Shown here: piece after piece, positions 21,684 to 30,779 of the stretch
Layout of the letters: each line of letters opens with the position of its first letter
Position numbering within the stretch: the first letter of the stretch is position 1
Source of the DNA: Deltaproteobacteria bacterium
Lineage (GTDB): Bacteria > Myxococcota_A > Polyangia > Haliangiales > Haliangiaceae
Assembly: GCA_025353585.1 (NCBI GenBank)
Contig: JANXOM010000072.1
Span: 1 to 64,000, forward strand
Length of the DNA stretch: 64,000 bases
Reading direction: 5' to 3'
Notes under the pieces: generated by a model
Told to the model about the DNA's origin: nothing
Seen by the model: the letters and a program-made list of their open reading frames with translations, nothing else
The model's database searches: none
Translations under genes and position numbers: made by a program

Positions 21684-24619
21684 CCGAGGACTCCCTGCTG
21701 CGTCCGGAGACCGCGACCATCATGGTCGTCGACGACAACACCGCGACGCGCCGCATGGTCCGTAACGCGCTCCAGCGCAACGGCCACCACGTCGTGGAGG
21801 CGCCGGACGGCCGGACCGCGCGCGCGCTGATCCAGAGCGAGCACCCGCGCGTCGTCATCCAGGACCTGATGCTGCCCGACGCGGACGGCTTCGAGCTCGT
21901 CGGCGAGCTGCGCAGCCTCGCGGTGGGCGACGTGTCGATCCTCGCGTTCAGCGGGTTCGCCTCGAAGCTCGACGAGGCGCGCGTGTCCACGGTCGGCTTC
22001 GACGACATCATCTCGAAGCCGATCGCGCCGTCGCGGCTCGTGCCGATCGTCGAGTCGCACTTGCCCTCGCGCGTCCCGACCTCGGATCGCTTCGGCGTCG
22101 GGCGGCGCGTGGTCATCGCCGATGACGATCCGCTGCAGCGCAAGCTCGCCGCGTTCCGCCTGCAGCGCTACGGCTTCGACGTGGAGACCGTGCCGAACGG
22201 CGCGGCCGCGCTCGCGGCGGTCCGGCGCCGGCGGCCGGACATCATCGTGTCCGACGTGATGATGCCGGAGCTGGACGGCTTCGGCCTCGCGATGGCGCTG
22301 CGCGCGGAGGGCTCGCTGGCGGAGCTGCCGCTCCTGCTCGTGACGTCGAGCTACGTCGAGCCGTCGGACCGCGAGCTGGCGCGACGTGCCGGCGCGAACG
22401 ACCTCGTGCTGCGCACGCCGGAGCTCGGCGAGCTCGTGACGGTGCTCCGGGAAGCGATCGCCGGGAAGCGTGGGAAGCGGCCGCTCGCGGACATGTCGAT
22501 CGCGGAACTCGAGGCGGAGCGCAACCGCCGCGTGTTCCGTCAGCTCGATAAGCAGGTGAAGCTGAACACCGAGCTCGCGAAGCGCGCGACCTCGCTCGCG
22601 TCCGAGCTCGCGGTCCTGACCGGCATCTCGGAGGCGGTGCTCAAGCATCGCGACATCGCGGTGTCGCTCGACGAGGCTCTCGCCGCATGCTTCGACGCCG
22701 GCGGCGTGCCCGTCGGCGCGCTGTACCTGCTCGAGCCCGGCGGTGCGATGCGCGTGCGGCCCGTGGGCAGCGATGTCGCCTGGACCGCGCTCGATCTTCG
22801 TGGCTTCTTCGGTCACGAGGACCTCCTGCGCCAGGTGCTCGAGCGCAAGCGCCCGCTGTTCATTCCGTCGCCGGACGTGGCCGCCCCGACGAGCGCGGCG
22901 CTCCTCGCGGCGTGTGCGGGGACGGGGATCCTCGTCATCCCGTTGCACCACCTCGACCTGCCGCTGGGCGCCCTGATGATGGTGGCGCGCAGCCGCGAGC
23001 TCGATCGCGAGGCGTGGCGCGCCTTCGCCGGCGGCGTCGGGACGCAGCTCTCGCAGGTCCTCGCGCTGTCGCGCGCGTTCCAGGAGCGCGAGGACGCGGA
23101 GGCCCGGTCGGCCGGGCAAGCGGCGCTGCTCGAGGCGATCTTCCAGAGCGCGCCGGACTTCGTGTTCCACATGGCGCTCGACGGCACGATCCAGTACGCC
23201 AACCGCAGCATCCGCGGGTTGACGCCGGCGCAGCTCTTCGGGAAGCGGTGGGCGGACCTCGTCGGGCCCGAGGATCGGGTCTCGGTCACGGCCGCGCTGG
23301 CCAAGGTCGCGCGCGGCGAGGTCGCGGAGTTCGAGTCGCAGTACGTGGGCGCGGATGGCGCTTCGGTCTGGTTCTCGACGCGCCTCGCGCCGGTGATGCA
23401 GGGGACAGTGGTGGTCGGCACCGTCGTGATCTCGCGCGACGTCAGCGACAAGAAGCAGTCCGAGATGCAGCTGATGCTCGCGGACCGGATGGCGTCGGTC
23501 GGCACGCTCGCCGCGGGCGTGGCCCACGAGATCAACAACCCGCTCGCGTCGGTCATCGCGAACCTCGACATGGCCGCGCAGGACGTCAGCGAGATGCAGG
23601 GGCGGGGGCAGTGGTTGCCGACAGACCTCGTCGACGAGCTGCAGGATGCGCGCGATGCGTCCGAGCGCGTGCGGCAGATCGTGCGCGACCTGAAGATCTT
23701 CTCGCGCACCGAGGTCGACTCGCGCGGCCCGGTGGACGTGAAGGCGGTGCTCGAGTCGACGCTGCGCATGGCGCACAACGAGATCCGGCATCGCGCGCGC
23801 GTGGTGCGCACGTACACGAACGTGCCGGACGTATACGCGAACGAGTCGCGGCTCGGGCAGGTCTTCTTGAACCTGATCGTCAACGCCGTGCACGCGATCC
23901 CCGAGGGCGACTACGAGCACAACGAGGTGCGCGTGGGGACATCGGTCGACGCGAAGGGCCAGATCGTGGTGACGATCCGCGACACGGGCGCGGGCATCCC
24001 GGTGGAGGTCCGACCGCGGCTCTTCACGCCGTTCTTCACGACGAAGCCGGTCGGCGTCGGCACGGGGCTCGGGCTGGCGATCTCGCACAAGATCATCTCG
24101 TCCCTCGACGGCACGATCACGTTCGAGAGCGAGCTCGGCAAGGGCACCGAGTTCCGGATCACGCTGCCGGCTGCGGTCGCCGCGCCCGACGGGGGCCGCC
24201 GCCGCATGGGGCCGAGCATCCCGCCGCCGCGCTCGCGCGACCTGCGCCGCGGCCGCATCCTGGTCATCGACGACGAGGAGGCGCTGACGCACACGGTGCA
24301 GCGCTACCTGACGCAGACGCACGACGTGGTAGCGATGACGAGCTCGCGCGCGGCGCTGGACCTGCTCGAGAGCGGCGACCGCTTCGACGTGATCCTGTGC
24401 GACCTGATGATGCCGCAGGTCACCGGCATGGAGGTCCACGCGGCGATCCACCGGCTCGACCCGGCGCAGGCCGCGCGCGTGGTCTTCCTGACCGGCGGCG
24501 CGTTCACCGCCTCGGCCCAGGACTTCCTCGACGCCTCGCCGAACCCGCGCCTCGAGAAGCCCTTCGACCTGCGCGTCCTCGGCGACCTCGTCGACTCCCT
24601 CATCCGCGGGACGGTGTAA
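21680..24619 (+). CDS. Hybrid histidine kinase: REC-REC-GAF-PAS-HisKA-HATPase-REC
   Basis: The 979-residue protein has two N-terminal receivers (TIMVVDDNTATRRMV with acceptor in VVIQDLMLPDADG; then VVIADDDPLQRKL with IIVSDVMMPELDG). These are followed by a coiled segment, a GAF-like domain (about 310-460), a PAS domain (about 485-600), a HisKA with AAGVAHEINNPLASV, an HATPase (NLIVNAVHA, GTGLGLAISHKI) and a C-terminal receiver (VILCDLMMPQVTG). In the second receiver the usual Lys-Pro is replaced by RTP in DLVLRTPEL, so that receiver may be a pseudo-receiver. Starts at GTG overlapping the preceding stop. It ends the phosphorelay cluster; no DNA-binding output domain is present in any member. 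Confidence 0.92.
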   Translation: MTEDSLLRPETATIMVVDDNTATRRMVRNALQRNGHHVVEAPDGRTARALIQSEHPRVVIQDLMLPDADGFELVGELRSLAVGDVSILAFSGFASKLDEARVSTVGFDDIISKPIAPSRLVPIVESHLPSRVPTSDRFGVGRRVVIADDDPLQRKLAAFRLQRYGFDVETVPNGAAALAAVRRRRPDIIVSDVMMPELDGFGLAMALRAEGSLAELPLLLVTSSYVEPSDRELARRAGANDLVLRTPELGELVTVLREAIAGKRGKRPLADMSIAELEAERNRRVFRQLDKQVKLNTELAKRATSLASELAVLTGISEAVLKHRDIAVSLDEALAACFDAGGVPVGALYLLEPGGAMRVRPVGSDVAWTALDLRGFFGHEDLLRQVLERKRPLFIPSPDVAAPTSAALLAACAGTGILVIPLHHLDLPLGALMMVARSRELDREAWRAFAGGVGTQLSQVLALSRAFQEREDAEARSAGQAALLEAIFQSAPDFVFHMALDGTIQYANRSIRGLTPAQLFGKRWADLVGPEDRVSVTAALAKVARGEVAEFESQYVGADGASVWFSTRLAPVMQGTVVVGTVVISRDVSDKKQSEMQLMLADRMASVGTLAAGVAHEINNPLASVIANLDMAAQDVSEMQGRGQWLPTDLVDELQDARDASERVRQIVRDLKIFSRTEVDSRGPVDVKAVLESTLRMAHNEIRHRARVVRTYTNVPDVYANESRLGQVFLNLIVNAVHAIPEGDYEHNEVRVGTSVDAKGQIVVTIRDTGAGIPVEVRPRLFTPFFTTKPVGVGTGLGLAISHKIISSLDGTITFESELGKGTEFRITLPAAVAAPDGGRRRMGPSIPPPRSRDLRRGRILVIDDEEALTHTVQRYLTQTHDVVAMTSSRAALDLLESGDRFDVILCDLMMPQVTGMEVHAAIHRLDPAQAARVVFLTGGAFTASAQDFLDASPNPRLEKPFDLRVLGDLVDSLIRGTV

Positions 24620-24700
24620 GACTTGTCAGCCCGGCCCCGCGAGGAAGTCTTGTTGTTTCGGTGAGTTAACCGGGGACGGTGCAAGACTTGTCAGCTCGGC
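24608..24700. repeat. Pair of 28-bp direct repeats, REP-like
   Basis: Two copies (24608-24635 and 24673-24700) differ at two positions and share the core GACTTGTCAG. The first spans the stop codon of the hybrid kinase. An AAGACTT/AAGTCTT inverted pair (24618-24624 and 24645-24651) lies between and could form a weak hairpin. The GGGGACGGT-type core resembles repeats associated with REP transposases, but no transposase gene is present in the window. Confidence 0.7.
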
Positions 24701-24782
24701 GCGGAAAGCACGCAACCGCGGCGAACACCGACCGATACGCGCGGCCATGTCCATGACCCCCTCGTTTCGCTATCGTGCGCGC

Positions 24783-26273
24783 ATGGCGCGTTGGTGGCGT
24801 AATTCCCTCCTCCTTCTCCTCTCGGTCACCGCCGCGGCGTGCGGCACCAAGAGCAACCCCGCGGCGACCTGCAGCGAAAATGGCGAGTGCAGCGACCCGA
24901 GCTTCCCGTTCTGCGATGTGGACGGCACGATCAGCGGCGACGCTGGGTCGTGTATCGCCGTCGTCTGCAAGACCGGCCAGATTGGCGGCTGCAATTCAGA
25001 TGGCAACGCGCTGGTGTGCAACGCCGATGGGACAACCTTCGATACCGAGTCATGTCCGGCTGGATGCGACGCTCACGCCGGTTGCCTCGCATGCAAGCCG
25101 AACGAATCTGCGTGCGTTGGCACGACGCTCAGCACGTGCGGCCCCGATGGGACCGTGGCGTCCACCGTCGAATGTCAGTTTGCTTGCAGCGCTGACGGCG
25201 AGAGGTGCACGAGCATGGTTCCGTCGAACGGTCTGTTGCCCTACCTGGACGCGGTTGTCCTGCCGCCAGATGTGGATCTCGAAAATGGCAGCTTCAATGT
25301 CGACACCGGCTCGTTCTTTCCAGCGAGCGGGAACGGCGTCGTGTATCCGATTGTGGATGGCCCAGCGCCGGCGGGCGGCGTGCCGGTCCGGGTTCTTGTC
25401 GTCCATGACCTGACATTGAACAACGTGAGCATTTCGATCGATGGGTTGCGGCCGGCCGGAGCGCTTGCAGTCATGGCGACGGGGAACGTCAATATCAACG
25501 GACGCAACGTCGTCTCTGGGTCGATCACCGCAGCGGGATGTGACGCCGGCAGTGGTGGTACTTCGACGGACGCAAAGCATCACGCCGGCGGGGGCGGTGG
25601 GGGCGGGTTTGCGACGAGCGGCGGCGCGGGGGGGAGCGTCACATCCCTGGCCTCCGGTGGGTCAGCAGGAAACTCCGGTGGGACCGCCGAGCTCATACCG
25701 CTTCGGGGTGGCTGCCCGGGTGGCAGTACTCAATTCGGACCAGGCGGTGGTGGCGGTGCGGCGTTCCAGATCAGCAGCTTCGGCACGATCACGTTGCATG
25801 GAACGCTTGTTGCCGACGGATCACATCCAAGCTCGCCGGTCACTGGAGACACCGGAATCTTTTCTAACCGTGGCATCGGCGTTGGTGGTGGCGCCGGCGG
25901 CGCAGTTCTCCTCGAGGCGCCCACAGTCGTTATTGACAACCCCGGCATCTTGCTGACCCGCGGTGCGGGCGGGACCTCACGTGATTTCTATCCAGCGGAG
26001 CCGTCCGACAGCCTACCGTTCCAGTCCGGTGGTGCTTGTGTAGTGAATGATGGAAGCTGCGGTGTTGGCGGCGACGGCGCATCGCCAACTGCCAGTGGTC
26101 ACGCGGGCCAAACCCTCACCTTCGATATCAATGATAGCCGGCAGTACGCCGCGGGGGGCGGCGGGGGTGGCGATGGCAGGATCCGGATCAACACGCTCGA
26201 TGGGATGTTCACGCGCGGCAACAACTCGATCATCGCGGGAAGCGTGACGACCGGAAAAGTCATCTTGCAGTAG
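24783..26273 (+). CDS. Gly-rich surface lipoprotein with Cys-rich N-terminus
   Basis: The 496-residue protein starts at ATG 24783 with a basic n-region, a hydrophobic core (LLLLLSVTAAAC) and a lipobox Cys, so it is a lipoprotein. The next 130 residues are Cys-rich with short EGF-like or plant-disulfide-like units (CSENGECSDPSFPFCDV). The rest is a repetitive beta-type region with Gly runs (GGGGGGGFATSGGAGG) alternating with strand-like segments such as GNVNINGRNV. It is probably surface exposed or adhesive, judging by composition. Codon use is looser, with more A/T, than in neighbours. The family is a typical myxobacterial Gly-rich lipoprotein of unknown role. Confidence 0.82.
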   Translation: MARWWRNSLLLLLSVTAAACGTKSNPAATCSENGECSDPSFPFCDVDGTISGDAGSCIAVVCKTGQIGGCNSDGNALVCNADGTTFDTESCPAGCDAHAGCLACKPNESACVGTTLSTCGPDGTVASTVECQFACSADGERCTSMVPSNGLLPYLDAVVLPPDVDLENGSFNVDTGSFFPASGNGVVYPIVDGPAPAGGVPVRVLVVHDLTLNNVSISIDGLRPAGALAVMATGNVNINGRNVVSGSITAAGCDAGSGGTSTDAKHHAGGGGGGGFATSGGAGGSVTSLASGGSAGNSGGTAELIPLRGGCPGGSTQFGPGGGGGAAFQISSFGTITLHGTLVADGSHPSSPVTGDTGIFSNRGIGVGGGAGGAVLLEAPTVVIDNPGILLTRGAGGTSRDFYPAEPSDSLPFQSGGACVVNDGSCGVGGDGASPTASGHAGQTLTFDINDSRQYAAGGGGGGDGRIRINTLDGMFTRGNNSIIAGSVTTGKVILQ

Positions 26274-26341
26274 GGCTCGGAACGCGTGGCTGCAAGCGCG
26301 TCGCCGCCAACTCGATCGTCCGCGGCGGCCCGTACGAGAAA

Positions 26342-26379
26342 CGCCCCGCTTCGCCATTGCGAAGTCGGGGCGCCTCGTT
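26342..26379. terminator. Bidirectional hairpin terminator between convergent genes
   Basis: A strong hairpin pairs 26342-26354 with 26359-26372 (one bulged T, 4-nt loop). It sits 69 bp after the Gly-rich lipoprotein stop and just before the end of the convergent DUF4331-like gene. A purine-rich lead and a short CTCGTT tail flank it. Only a weak U-tract is seen. Confidence 0.65.
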
Positions 26380-26403
26380 ACGGCCGCTACGAGTTCGATT
26401 CGA

Positions 26404-27255
26404 TCAGAACGGCGTGGCCGAATACGGGAACGTCGCCAGCGGCTCCGGGTGGCCCTGCTGCGTGTTCTTCGGGTCTGGCGCCGTCGCGTTGTCGACGTTC
26501 TTCGACGCGGTCTTCGAGTACTGCACGCCATCGCTGATCAGCGCTTGGAGCTGAAGGACCGTCGGGTCGACACCACTGCCACCATCGAGCGGGGCCCGCG
26601 CGTCGAGTCCTCCAATGAGGTAGCGGTACGTCACGTCGATGGTGTCATCCTTCAGGCCGCGGCCACCGCAGAGCAGCGGCGCGGAGGTCAAATCGCCACA
26701 TGGGATGCCGTAGTTGCTGGCGGCGATGCTGGTGTCGATTCGCATCACATCGGGCTCGAACTGGCCGAACACCTTGTCGGCGTATGCCTGCGCCCCCGAG
26801 CCGGCGGCTGCGGTGATCTTGCCATCGCTTCCGATGACTCCCGCCTTGCCGACTGCGCCGCACTTTAGGCCGGCCGGCTTGAAGCCGGTATCTGCTGTGA
26901 AGCCAGCCTCGCCGTCGATGACGCAGGTTCCGAGATAGATAGCCTTTAGAACCGTCTTGCCTTCACCCACAACAGCGTTCAGCGTCGTCGAGTCGACTCC
27001 CGCGAAGGTCGGCGCGGTGGCGTTGTATCCGTTCATGAACGCGTTGGTAATTAGAAGTGCTTCGTTGACGGCGGGCCGAGCAAGCTGCTCGACCTGGTGG
27101 AATGCCACTGGTTGTGGGCTCCCATCGATCCCCGAGCCGGAGCCTGAGCCGGAGCCTCCGCCGTCGACCTTGGCGGTGTCATCGCCGCAGGCACCAGCCG
27201 AGAGAAGAGCGATCGCAGCCGCACCGCGCAGAATGTTCATCTTGATGTTCTTCAT
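26404..27255 (-). CDS. Lipoprotein resembling the C-terminal half of DUF4331
   Basis: From ATG 27255 the protein has 283 residues with a lipoprotein signal (ILRGAAAIALLSAGACGDD) and a Gly-Ser linker. The mature part has QLARPAVNEALLITNAFMN, then CGGRGLKDDTIDVTYRYL and a C-terminal FPYSATPF. From memory of the family, these resemble motifs in the second half of DUF4331 proteins (conserved VNE, GGR and FPY). The N-terminal half of that domain appears to be encoded by the gene directly upstream. The longer track ORF (to 27402) is read from the antisense of that gene. Function unknown; exported. Confidence 0.75.
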   Translation of the reverse strand: MKNIKMNILRGAAAIALLSAGACGDDTAKVDGGGSGSGSGSGIDGSPQPVAFHQVEQLARPAVNEALLITNAFMNGYNATAPTFAGVDSTTLNAVVGEGKTVLKAIYLGTCVIDGEAGFTADTGFKPAGLKCGAVGKAGVIGSDGKITAAAGSGAQAYADKVFGQFEPDVMRIDTSIAASNYGIPCGDLTSAPLLCGGRGLKDDTIDVTYRYLIGGLDARAPLDGGSGVDPTVLQLQALISDGVQYSKTASKNVDNATAPDPKNTQQGHPEPLATFPYSATPF

Positions 27256-27269
27256 GGTGGTGATTCCCT

Positions 27270-28103
27270 TCACTCCGCCACGGAGATGGTGGACCAGGTG
27301 TCGAGGACCGTGCTGCCGAGCTGGGCCGGCTTGACCTCGAGCACGATGGCAAGGACATTCAGGTTCTTCGTGAAGTCTGGGGCGCAGCTCGGGGGATTCC
27401 AAAGATTGATTCCGTCATTGTCGGGAACGTTCCCCGAACCTTCAGCGAAAAAGCCGTCTCCGCGGCAGTTTGGCGGAAACTGCGCGAGCGCACTTGCATC
27501 GACGTTGCCGCCCGCTCCACCGAAGAACAACTGCGCGAGCCAGGCGCGGACCTGGAAGAAGCGGATGACGTCAAAGTGAAACGCGTCGGCGCGCGTACCG
27601 ATGAACCAGCGAACATCGAGTCCGGCTACCGTGCCGGTGTTGATCTTCAGATTGGTGCCGCCAGCCTTCGAATCCGGGTAGTTCGTCGTGGAGCCGCTGA
27701 GCGTGCCGGCGACCGTACCGTTCTTGAGAAGCGTGAGGGTCACCGTCTGCGCTCCCGTCGCATCGGGCGTCCCTGCTTCATAGCGAAAGACGAAGTCATC
27801 GCTGGCCGTCGGGGTCGCGGTCTTCGACGCGACCTTGCTGACGTGCTGCTCGTAACGAGCAGCGGTGCTGAGGAAGTACTGCTTGCCCGGCAACGACCGC
27901 GGGTTGAAGTACGTCGTTATTACCGTGTTCGCGGCCGCGTCGGGCTCGTTGAACGTGAAGTGATCCGTCAGGTTCAGCGCACGCGACTTGAGGTCCGTGT
28001 CGCCGTCGTCGTGATCCGACGCGTACGACATCGACCCGTACGTCGCCAGCGCGCCGGCTAGCGCCACCGGCAAAGCAGCCAAGACTAGTTTTCTCATCTT
28101 CAT
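27270..28103 (-). CDS. Secreted DUF4331-family protein (N-terminal half)
   Basis: The 277-residue protein has a Sec signal (MKMRKLVLAALPVALAGAL, cleavage likely near SYA-SDH). The mature N-terminus SDHDDGDTDLKSRALNLTDHF matches the start of DUF4331 (SDH...D..DLTD.y.F). A good ribosome site (GGGGGAG) precedes the ATG by about 8 bases. Usual DUF4331 proteins are longer and finish with the motifs found here in the next gene, 14 bp downstream. DUF4331 has no assigned biochemical role. The gene is divergent from the TPR/HupE unit across a 161-bp region with a perfect palindrome. Confidence 0.83.
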   Translation of the reverse strand: MKMRKLVLAALPVALAGALATYGSMSYASDHDDGDTDLKSRALNLTDHFTFNEPDAAANTVITTYFNPRSLPGKQYFLSTAARYEQHVSKVASKTATPTASDDFVFRYEAGTPDATGAQTVTLTLLKNGTVAGTLSGSTTNYPDSKAGGTNLKINTGTVAGLDVRWFIGTRADAFHFDVIRFFQVRAWLAQLFFGGAGGNVDASALAQFPPNCRGDGFFAEGSGNVPDNDGINLWNPPSCAPDFTKNLNVLAIVLEVKPAQLGSTVLDTWSTISVAE

Positions 28104-28142
28104 CTTTGAAATCTCCCCCGTGATGGAAGTAACGGCCTCTCA

Positions 28143-28156
28143 CACCGACGTCGGTG
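28143..28156. promoter_or_regulatory. 14-bp perfect palindrome in a divergent promoter region
   Basis: CACCGACGTCGGTG is its own reverse complement. It lies between the divergent DUF4331 gene (start 28103) and TPR gene (start 28265), a natural place for a shared operator. No regulator is identified. Confidence 0.5.
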
Positions 28157-28264
28157 CGCAGCCTCCTGACCCATCATACGAGGAAGGATCACACCCGGAT
28201 CAAATCGGACTCGAAAAAGGATCCCGATTGCTCGCCGTTCCGTACTGACGCGGAGGCGCACAGC

Positions 28265-29656
28265 ATGGTCATGTTCAAAGAAGTGGAGATCCGGTCCTGG
28301 TCGAGGCTGCTGGCGTGCGCCGCAGGTGGATTTTTCCTCGGTGCGCTCATCGTCGGTGTCGTCCTGCTGCGCGGGCGCACAGTGGGCGGAAACGCTCCTG
28401 CGGCACGGGCGCTCACCACCCTCGCAGGTCCGGATCTCTCGCCCGATCCGGCCGTCGTCCACTACAAGTTCGCCATCACTCAGGCCGCCACCGATCGCGC
28501 CGACATGGCGAGCACGATCGCGGCCCTCGAAGCCCGCATCAAGCAGTTCGGCAAGTCTCCGTACGACTACAACGAGGTCGCCGAGCAGTACCTCCGGCGC
28601 GCGCAGGAAGACGGCGACAAGGCCGATTACGACGCGGCCGAGAAGGCCGCGACGGCCTCGCTCGCGATCATCCGCAACCCGAACGCGGGTCTCCTCACGC
28701 TCGCGAAGGTCCTCAGCGCGCGCCACGACTTTCGCGAGGCCATCGCGCTCGCGAACGAGCAGCTTGCCCAGAAGAAGTCGGCCGGCGCCTACGGGATCAT
28801 CGCCACCGCGGAGCTCGCGCTCGGCGAGCTGCCGCAAGCGATGGACGCCGCGAACACCGCGCTCGTCATGAAGCCCGACACCGGCAACTACATGATGCGG
28901 GCGCTCGTGCTCGAGGCGCAGGGCCGCGACGCCGAGGCCGCGTTCGACTTCGCGCGCGCGGCCGCCGTCGAGTCGTACGGCGACGCCCCGGGCTCGGCGC
29001 ACCTCCGCGCGCTGTGGGGCCGCTTCCTGCTCCGCCGCGGCGACTACGCCGGCGCGCAGCTCGTGCTCGCGGAGGCGCTGCGCATCGTCCCCGAGTTCCC
29101 GCTCGCCACCGCGCAAGAGGCCGAGCTCGCGCTGCGCATGGGCCACGCGAAGGAGGCGGCGGCGGAGTTCGAGACGGCGTTCGTCGCGTCGCGGCAGGTG
29201 AGGTACCTCATCGACCAGGCGCGCGCGCAGGAGCTCGCCGGGGACAAGCCGGGCGCGGACAGCCTGCGCGATCAGGTCGAGACGATCGTCCGCGGCGAGC
29301 TCGACGAGGGCGGGCTCGGCCACCGGCTCGATCTCGTGGAGGTGCTCGTCGATCGCAACGCGAAGATCAGCGAAGCGATCGCCCTCGCGCAGGACGAAGT
29401 GACGCGCCGGCCGAGCGTGATGTCGCGCTTCCAGCTCGCGCGCGCGCTGGCCCGCAGCGGCGACACGGGCGCGGCGATGACGCAGGTGCAGGCCGCGCTC
29501 GCGACGGGCGCGCACGAGGCCGAGCTGTACGAGCTCGCGGCGCGCCTCGAGCGCCAGAAGGGCGGTGGCCCGCGCGCGGCGATGTACGAGCGCGAGGCCG
29601 ACCGCTACGACCCGGGCCGGTCCGGCTGGCGCGCGCTCGGCATGGACGGCAAGTGA
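28265..29656 (+). CDS. Membrane-anchored TPR protein (partner of HupE-like protein)
   Basis: From ATG 28265 the product has 463 residues: a short cytoplasmic lead, one transmembrane segment (LLACAAGGFFLGALIVGVVLL) and a long helical TPR region (YDYNEVAEQYLRRAQEDGD, GAYGIIATAELALGELPQAM and later repeats). The TPR part probably lies outside the cytoplasm and holds protein partners. The stop overlaps the ATG of the HupE/UreJ-like gene. A second TPR plus HupE pair lies convergently just downstream. The ATG upstream at 28154 would add a His/Lys-rich lead; the later start gives a normal signal anchor. Confidence 0.82.
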   Translation: MVMFKEVEIRSWSRLLACAAGGFFLGALIVGVVLLRGRTVGGNAPAARALTTLAGPDLSPDPAVVHYKFAITQAATDRADMASTIAALEARIKQFGKSPYDYNEVAEQYLRRAQEDGDKADYDAAEKAATASLAIIRNPNAGLLTLAKVLSARHDFREAIALANEQLAQKKSAGAYGIIATAELALGELPQAMDAANTALVMKPDTGNYMMRALVLEAQGRDAEAAFDFARAAAVESYGDAPGSAHLRALWGRFLLRRGDYAGAQLVLAEALRIVPEFPLATAQEAELALRMGHAKEAAAEFETAFVASRQVRYLIDQARAQELAGDKPGADSLRDQVETIVRGELDEGGLGHRLDLVEVLVDRNAKISEAIALAQDEVTRRPSVMSRFQLARALARSGDTGAAMTQVQAALATGAHEAELYELAARLERQKGGGPRAAMYEREADRYDPGRSGWRALGMDGK

Positions 29657-30753
29657 TGCGGGCGCTCGTCGCCGCGATCGCGCTCCTCGTCGCGCTTGGC
29701 ACCACGCACCCCGCGGCCGCCCACCCCATGGACGTCGGCTATCTCCGCATCGACCTCGACGGCAGCGCCGCCCGCATCAAGCTCGACATCGACGTCAAGC
29801 TCGCCGCGCTCCTGCTCGGCACCGACGAGCACACCATGGACGACGCCACGCTGCGCGCGCGCACCGCCGAGCTGGCGACGGCCACGTATCGTGCGGCCGC
29901 CGTGACGAGCGGCGAGGCGGCGTGCACGTGGACCACCACGGTCGCCGAGCTGCACGGGCGCACGGTCAGCCTCGCCGATCGCGCGGAGTGTCCGTCCGCG
30001 ATCCGGACGTTGCACTGGGCCGTGCCGTTCGCGGCGCGGGCGCCCTCGACATTCAAGCTCCTCGTGAAGGCGCACGGCGCGGGCGGCGAGCAGGCGTCGA
30101 TCGTGGATCGCGACAAGCCGACCATCGAGGTGACGGGCGGCGCGCCGGCATCGGTCGGGTTCGGCGACTTCGTGTGGACGGGCGTGTCGCACATCGGCGC
30201 GGTGCCGTCCGAGTGGCGCGATGCGGACGGCGGGCTGAAGCTGCCGGACGGCATCGACCACATCATGTTCGTGCTCGCGCTCCTGCTCGCGGGCGGCTCG
30301 ATCCGGCAGCTCGCCGGGATCACGACGGGGTTCACGATCGGGCACTCGATCACGCTGGCGCTCTCGACGCTCGACGTGGTGCGGCCGCCCGCGATCATCA
30401 TCGAGCCTCTGATCGCGCTGTCGATCGCGGTCGTGGCGGCGGAGGCGCTGAGCGGGAAGCTGCCGAAGTATCGCTGGAAGGTGGCGACGTTCTTCGGGCT
30501 CATCCACGGGTTCGGCTTCGCGCGGGCGCTGCAGGACTTCGATCTTTCGAAGGTGAACACCGTGGAGGCGCTGTTCGGGTACAACCTCGGCGTCGAGCTC
30601 GGGCAGCTGACGATCATCCTGCTGTTCGCGCCGCTGGTGCTGCTGGCCCATCGCAACCCGCGGACGCGGTTCGTGGTGGTGAAGATCGCGCCGGCGCTGA
30701 TCCTGGTGTGCGGCCTCTACTGGTTCGTGCAGCGGATCCTCGTTCACGCGTGA
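29656..30753 (+). CDS. HupE/UreJ-like membrane protein, copy 1
   Basis: The 365-residue protein has a cleavable signal (LVAAIALLVALGTTHPAAAHP), an extracytoplasmic domain of about 170 residues and five or six transmembrane segments. Family motifs are GIDHIMFVLAL, TIGHSITLALS, GLIHGFGFA and GYNLGVELGQLTI. HupE/UreJ proteins are linked to nickel or cobalt uptake; this HupE_UreJ_2 branch with a long exported N-domain is uncharacterised. The His and acidic residues in the membrane motifs could bind metal, which is inference. The start ATG overlaps the TPR stop (TGATG). Confidence 0.85.
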   Translation: MRALVAAIALLVALGTTHPAAAHPMDVGYLRIDLDGSAARIKLDIDVKLAALLLGTDEHTMDDATLRARTAELATATYRAAAVTSGEAACTWTTTVAELHGRTVSLADRAECPSAIRTLHWAVPFAARAPSTFKLLVKAHGAGGEQASIVDRDKPTIEVTGGAPASVGFGDFVWTGVSHIGAVPSEWRDADGGLKLPDGIDHIMFVLALLLAGGSIRQLAGITTGFTIGHSITLALSTLDVVRPPAIIIEPLIALSIAVVAAEALSGKLPKYRWKVATFFGLIHGFGFARALQDFDLSKVNTVEALFGYNLGVELGQLTIILLFAPLVLLAHRNPRTRFVVVKIAPALILVCGLYWFVQRILVHA

Positions 30754-30779
30754 GCGCGTAAGCTCGGGCGCGATGGCGG

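Noticed and set aside
21605-24451. 948-residue minus-strand ORF opposite the hybrid kinase
   Set aside because: Arg/His/Asp-rich shadow; all conserved kinase motifs are on the plus strand.
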